DNA from: Candidatus Scybalocola fimicaballi
GTDB taxonomy: Bacteria > Bacteroidota > Bacteroidia > Bacteroidales > Paludibacteraceae
Length of the DNA: 26,697 nt
Direction: 5' to 3'
NCBI GenBank assembly: GCA_002317115.1
Contig: DCIP01000034.1
Location: 20,648-47,344 of the forward strand
The notes below the pieces were generated by a model, which was given only the letters and a program-made list of their open reading frames with translations, made no database searches and was not told the DNA's origin. This document shows, in pieces, positions 23,472 through 26,697 of this stretch. Positions within the stretch are counted from its first letter, which is position 1; each line of letters begins with the position of its first letter. Both the position numbers and the translations under genes were made by a program.

Positions 23472-25682
23472 TTAAGCATACGAATGCATACCAGAAAGAA
23501 AGTAATTAACGCCAAAATATGTCATCAAAACAGTCAAAAATGAAATCAAAATGAATAAATGATGTTTGATTGGAGACGATGGCATAAAGGATTTGTGTAG
23601 CGGAACAGCATAAATCATAAGTGTGATCAATGCCCACGTCTCCTTTGGATCCCACGACCAATATGAACCCCACGATACATTCGCCCAAACTGCACCGATA
23701 AAAATTCCTATTGCCAGAAACGAAACTGCAGGATAAAGTATAAGAGTTGACAAGGCAGTCATTCTTTCTAATTCAACTACATTATTTTTTTTATAAAGTA
23801 TCAATCCATACACAGCAATAAGTGTTACCATCGCAAATAGCGAATACGAAATCATAACCATTGCGACGTGGATTGACAACAATGGAGACTGAAGCACAGG
23901 CATTAGATTGGTAATCTGTGGAGAATTGAGTGCAATAGTTGATACAAGCATACAAAATCCCGACACCACTGGTCCGAATGCGATAAGTTCAGAAATCTTT
24001 TTACTAGCGACTAATGTGATGACAAGTGTGATCCATGCCATAAAGAGCATCGTCTCTGCTCCGTTGCTCATCGGAACATGCCCACTAATCCACCAACGTA
24101 AAGCTAAAAGCGTTGTAAGCCAAACCAGAGCAAGGATGATTATTGCGACGTGAATATATTTAATCGGTTTACTTCTTTTAACAAGGGATGTAAAACAAAG
24201 AATTATACTCAAAGTCAAATACAAATAGACGATCCAATTGGAATGTTGGAGAGTATTGTAAAAAATTTCAGAATTCAATTTAGTTGGCGACGGAAGAATT
24301 TCCCCAGCTTTCTCTTTCTGATACAGTTTGATTTTAGCTATAATATGTTTTGCCTTTGCGACGTCATTAACCAAAACACATTTAGTGAATTCATCCATTG
24401 CATGGTTGATAAATTGAAATTCAGCCTCATCAACCTTTGTTGGCAACTCAGGGCTTCCAGGAGTGAACCAAGTGAGTTTCCCGTCGACATTCAACGGAAA
24501 TATATGAAGCATCTCACTATTATAAAACATCGTCACGACCTGCAATTTTTCATCTGTCTCTCGTATTGATTTTCGTAAAGACGCTGGCAAACTTGTATCA
24601 TTTGCCTTACCTGACAGTTTATATTTATGATTTTGAGTATAGAAATCTAAGACCGAAGCCCATTTATCATCAATTCCGATGAGTTTCTGCACTTCCCCAC
24701 TCTTCACTTTAATTAGTTTCTGCTTTTCCCACTGAGTATAGTAAATCATCCATCCTACAAATATCTCGTTTGCAGAGTAGCCATTCCATGAACTTTTGCC
24801 TGACAGTTTGGTAACAAATTCCGACGCCGCTGTGTTGAGAGGACAGATACGACCATTGTACAAAACCGCAATTTTGCCGAATTCATCGGCAATTTCTTTG
24901 TTGACTAATCCATAAGAAGACGCGAGATCTCGCGTCTCCACGGATGCATTCACATTTTGTGCAAATGAGAGCATCAATAACATCATCGGCACCGTCGCCT
25001 TACGATACAACTCTCTGATTCGTGTTTGTTTTGAAAACATCACCCACAATAAACTGACGAGCAATGACAAATAGCCAAAATATGTAATTGCTATTCCATA
25101 GGGATCGTATGCCACAAGCAAATGCGTGCCTTCTCCGTCGGAATCGTATGACGACTGATAGAAACGATATCCAGAAACTTTACCTATCTTATTCATAGAC
25201 ACTGATACCTTTTCAAATTTATCTTCTATTTCGACGTCGATTTCACAACGATAATCCATTACGGCATCAGTGCCAGGATAATACAATATCTTGAAATCAG
25301 CAAGTCTCATCGAAAATGGAAATTCTCTCTCAACACCATTGTCTGTTGTAAAAGCAGACACATTAACATCTTTTCTTAGATGAACAGTGCCACTTTCAGA
25401 TGTAAGGTGAGTGACAAACGCACCGATCAGAATCACCATAAAGGAAACGTGCAAAAGCAAAACAGCAACACGTTTATAGATTTTCTTCTGAATTAAGAAA
25501 AGTAAAGAAACTATTGTCAGAACAGCCCATAAAGTGATAAACCACCATGAGCCATATATGTTCTTTCCAACAAAATCACTACCGTGAATTTTCTCCACAA
25601 ACGAAGCAAATCCCATACACACTATGAGAAGTGTGTATAGGATATAAACTAATACTTTATTATTATGACAAGAGAATATCAT
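23472..25682 (-). CDS. Cytochrome c biogenesis protein CcsBA (ResB-CcsA fusion)
   Basis: A 736-residue membrane protein for system II cytochrome c maturation, which exports heme and ligates it to CxxCH motifs. The N-terminal ResB-like half (about 1-235) has membrane segments at about 10-25, 45-63 and 73-92, with H78 in LLLHVSFMVILIGA, then an outside domain. A long periplasmic region (about 245-470) follows. The C-terminal CcsA half shows LQSPLLSIHVAMV with H605, the heme-binding WGSYWSWD motif (671-678) and the final H733 (GMHSY). Fusion of the two halves is known in Bacteroidota and Epsilonproteobacteria. It overlaps the upstream di-heme oxidoreductase gene by 4 bases, so the maturation factor and a client cytochrome are translationally linked. 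Confidence 0.92.
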   Translation of the reverse strand: MIFSCHNNKVLVYILYTLLIVCMGFASFVEKIHGSDFVGKNIYGSWWFITLWAVLTIVSLLFLIQKKIYKRVAVLLLHVSFMVILIGAFVTHLTSESGTVHLRKDVNVSAFTTDNGVEREFPFSMRLADFKILYYPGTDAVMDYRCEIDVEIEDKFEKVSVSMNKIGKVSGYRFYQSSYDSDGEGTHLLVAYDPYGIAITYFGYLSLLVSLLWVMFSKQTRIRELYRKATVPMMLLMLSFAQNVNASVETRDLASSYGLVNKEIADEFGKIAVLYNGRICPLNTAASEFVTKLSGKSSWNGYSANEIFVGWMIYYTQWEKQKLIKVKSGEVQKLIGIDDKWASVLDFYTQNHKYKLSGKANDTSLPASLRKSIRETDEKLQVVTMFYNSEMLHIFPLNVDGKLTWFTPGSPELPTKVDEAEFQFINHAMDEFTKCVLVNDVAKAKHIIAKIKLYQKEKAGEILPSPTKLNSEIFYNTLQHSNWIVYLYLTLSIILCFTSLVKRSKPIKYIHVAIIILALVWLTTLLALRWWISGHVPMSNGAETMLFMAWITLVITLVASKKISELIAFGPVVSGFCMLVSTIALNSPQITNLMPVLQSPLLSIHVAMVMISYSLFAMVTLIAVYGLILYKKNNVVELERMTALSTLILYPAVSFLAIGIFIGAVWANVSWGSYWSWDPKETWALITLMIYAVPLHKSFMPSSPIKHHLFILISFLTVLMTYFGVNYFLSGMHSYA

Positions 25683-26697
25683 ATAGACTCAATGAAATAT
25701 ACAAGCTGATCACGTTGTGTCTTATTCAACTTTCTGAATTTCAAAACAGTCTCATAAGCATCACTCGTTCCGCCCTCACTTGTGCAGCCATGCCACATGA
25801 TAGCCTCAACAACATTGTTTGCACGGCAGTCGTGCATTCTTTCTACACCAGATCCACATTTGCTTGCCAATCCACGTCCCCAAAGAGGAGTTGTACGGCA
25901 CCAACCTGTACGGATATCGTTTTTCATGAAAAGACGGTGCTGTACCATATCTGTGTAAGGCCAAATCTTCTGGTTTGGATAGTGAGGCATATCAGCGTCG
26001 TCGAACAACTTGTTTGGATCTTGAATTGCATCATCACCTGTTATCCACGATGGACGATGACACTGTGCGCAACCTAATTCAGTAAAGAGTTGTTTTCCAG
26101 CCTTGAAATCCTCAGTAGTGGTGTTTCGTGCAGCTGGGACAGCAAGTCCACGATGCCAAATCATAAAATTCTTGTATTGAGTGTTTGTCATCTCTGCTTC
26201 AAGACTCTGACTTGTCAAATAAGTTTTGATATTGCTTGCCACATCGTCTGTATGCCACTCAGGATGTTTTTGGTCGGGATCAACCATTGCTATATAGTCT
26301 GCAAAACCAGCTTGAACCTCTGGATCTTGTGATGATTTCTCTGCATAATATTTACCAGCAAGGTCAAGATAATGGTAACGACGGTCTGGACGAGTCACAT
26401 TGGTGATATTCCAAATAGCATTCGCGCCTGCAGCATCCAACAGTGGACCACGGCTCATAGCATAAGTGAATCGGCGGACGTATTTAGTACCGTCGCCCTG
26501 CTTCGAATTGCTATAATAACTCTTCCATGTATTTGCTCCTTGATCCCACATTGCAGGGTTTAGAGTGACGTATGGCGACTCTGCCTGCCACTGTTTAGTG
26601 ATATCCTCATCTCTGATAGCGTCAAGAAGACCTGTGCCATAAATACCGATTGTCGACTCAAGGCGAATTCCAATATTCTCTGCGTACTCAGCTGCAG
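25679..26697 (-). CDS. Di-heme oxidoreductase (DUF1111/cytochrome c peroxidase-like), 5' end missing
   Basis: The frame is open to the window edge, so about 338 C-terminal residues are seen. A Met at 26551 is not the true start, because the conserved GIYGTGLLDAIRDEDI (26600s) lies upstream of it. One c-type heme site is visible: CAQCH (26057-26071). TTPLWGRGL, RMHDCRANNVVEAIMWHG and a C-terminal LVYFIES match the di-heme oxidoreductase (thiol oxidoreductase, DUF1111) family, which works in the periplasm. The first heme must be off-window. Unusual: several Cys (GWCRTT, SKCGSG, HDCRAN, WHGCTS) sit in about 45 residues. Two take positions where I expect Gly in this family (HDGRA, WHGG). The stop overlaps ccsBA by 4 bases. 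Confidence 0.88.
   Translation of the reverse strand, partial: AAEYAENIGIRLESTIGIYGTGLLDAIRDEDITKQWQAESPYVTLNPAMWDQGANTWKSYYSNSKQGDGTKYVRRFTYAMSRGPLLDAAGANAIWNITNVTRPDRRYHYLDLAGKYYAEKSSQDPEVQAGFADYIAMVDPDQKHPEWHTDDVASNIKTYLTSQSLEAEMTNTQYKNFMIWHRGLAVPAARNTTTEDFKAGKQLFTELGCAQCHRPSWITGDDAIQDPNKLFDDADMPHYPNQKIWPYTDMVQHRLFMKNDIRTGWCRTTPLWGRGLASKCGSGVERMHDCRANNVVEAIMWHGCTSEGGTSDAYETVLKFRKLNKTQRDQLVYFIESI

Noticed and set aside
24150..24569. A 139-codon plus-strand frame opposite ccsBA.
   Set aside because: It lies antisense in the periplasmic part of a clear gene, and its codon pattern is explained by that gene.
1..26697. CRISPR arrays, tRNA and rRNA genes, IS elements, attachment sites.
   Set aside because: I looked in all gaps on both strands and saw no regular spaced repeats, cloverleaf, transposase frame or integrase.

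Overview
The window looks like a chromosomal segment of a Bacteroidales (Bacteroidota) bacterium. The evidence is a C25 gingipain-like protease with a type IX secretion (T9SS) C-terminal domain, several upstream boxes fitting the Bacteroidota promoter form TTTG-N19-TAnnTTTG, mostly absent Shine-Dalgarno sequences, several GTG starts, and a CcsBA-type cytochrome c maturation protein. Base composition is moderately AT-rich. No rRNA, tRNA, CRISPR array, transposase or phage gene was seen. Both ends cut through genes.

Layout. (1) 1-2335, plus: truncated lipoprotein, MBL-fold hydrolase and isochorismate synthase (menaquinone pathway), tightly packed. (2) 2336-2725: a 390-bp gene-free leader with a promoter-like box, direct repeats and two interleaved inverted repeats. 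It precedes a two-gene secretion operon (tail-fibre-like secreted protein and C25 protease, 2726-6088) that ends at a strong terminator. (3) 6169-7533, minus: SO_0444-type metal-efflux permease with a His/Cys/Asp-rich linker and an HMA domain. (4) 7534-7763: intergenic region with a small GC-rich double-hairpin element. It precedes an AT-rich orphan secreted protein overlapping a rhomboid protease (7764-9460). (5) 9573-11756: NfeD-flotillin membrane-microdomain pair with its own promoter and terminator. (6) 11876-14079: DUF2007-like/double USP stress protein and a lytic transglycosylase. (7) 14172-15515, minus: serine-hydrolase lipoprotein, divergent from a YhcH-family protein (15634-16077). 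(8) 16149-21168, plus: glycogen branching enzyme, RsmF-type rRNA methyltransferase, PhnP-like phosphodiesterase and a NavAb-like voltage-gated sodium channel. (9) 21240-22735, plus: ECF S-component, TatA and TatC. (10) 22824-26697, minus: di-heme oxidoreductase (truncated), CcsBA, a 378-bp gap, and a thioredoxin-fold protein lacking the second active-site Cys.

Several genes fit a respiring envelope economy: MenF (quinone), CcsBA with a di-heme cytochrome (heme c export and electron transfer), TatAC (export of folded proteins) and a Na+ channel. The rest are mostly envelope functions (T9SS protease, flotillin, rhomboid, transglycosylase, metal efflux) plus glycogen synthesis. I saw no single large unknown system. 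The most unusual points are the structured leader of the C25 operon, a palindromic element apparently inserted in frame in menF, the metal-rich permease linker, the sodium channel and the small double-hairpin repeat.
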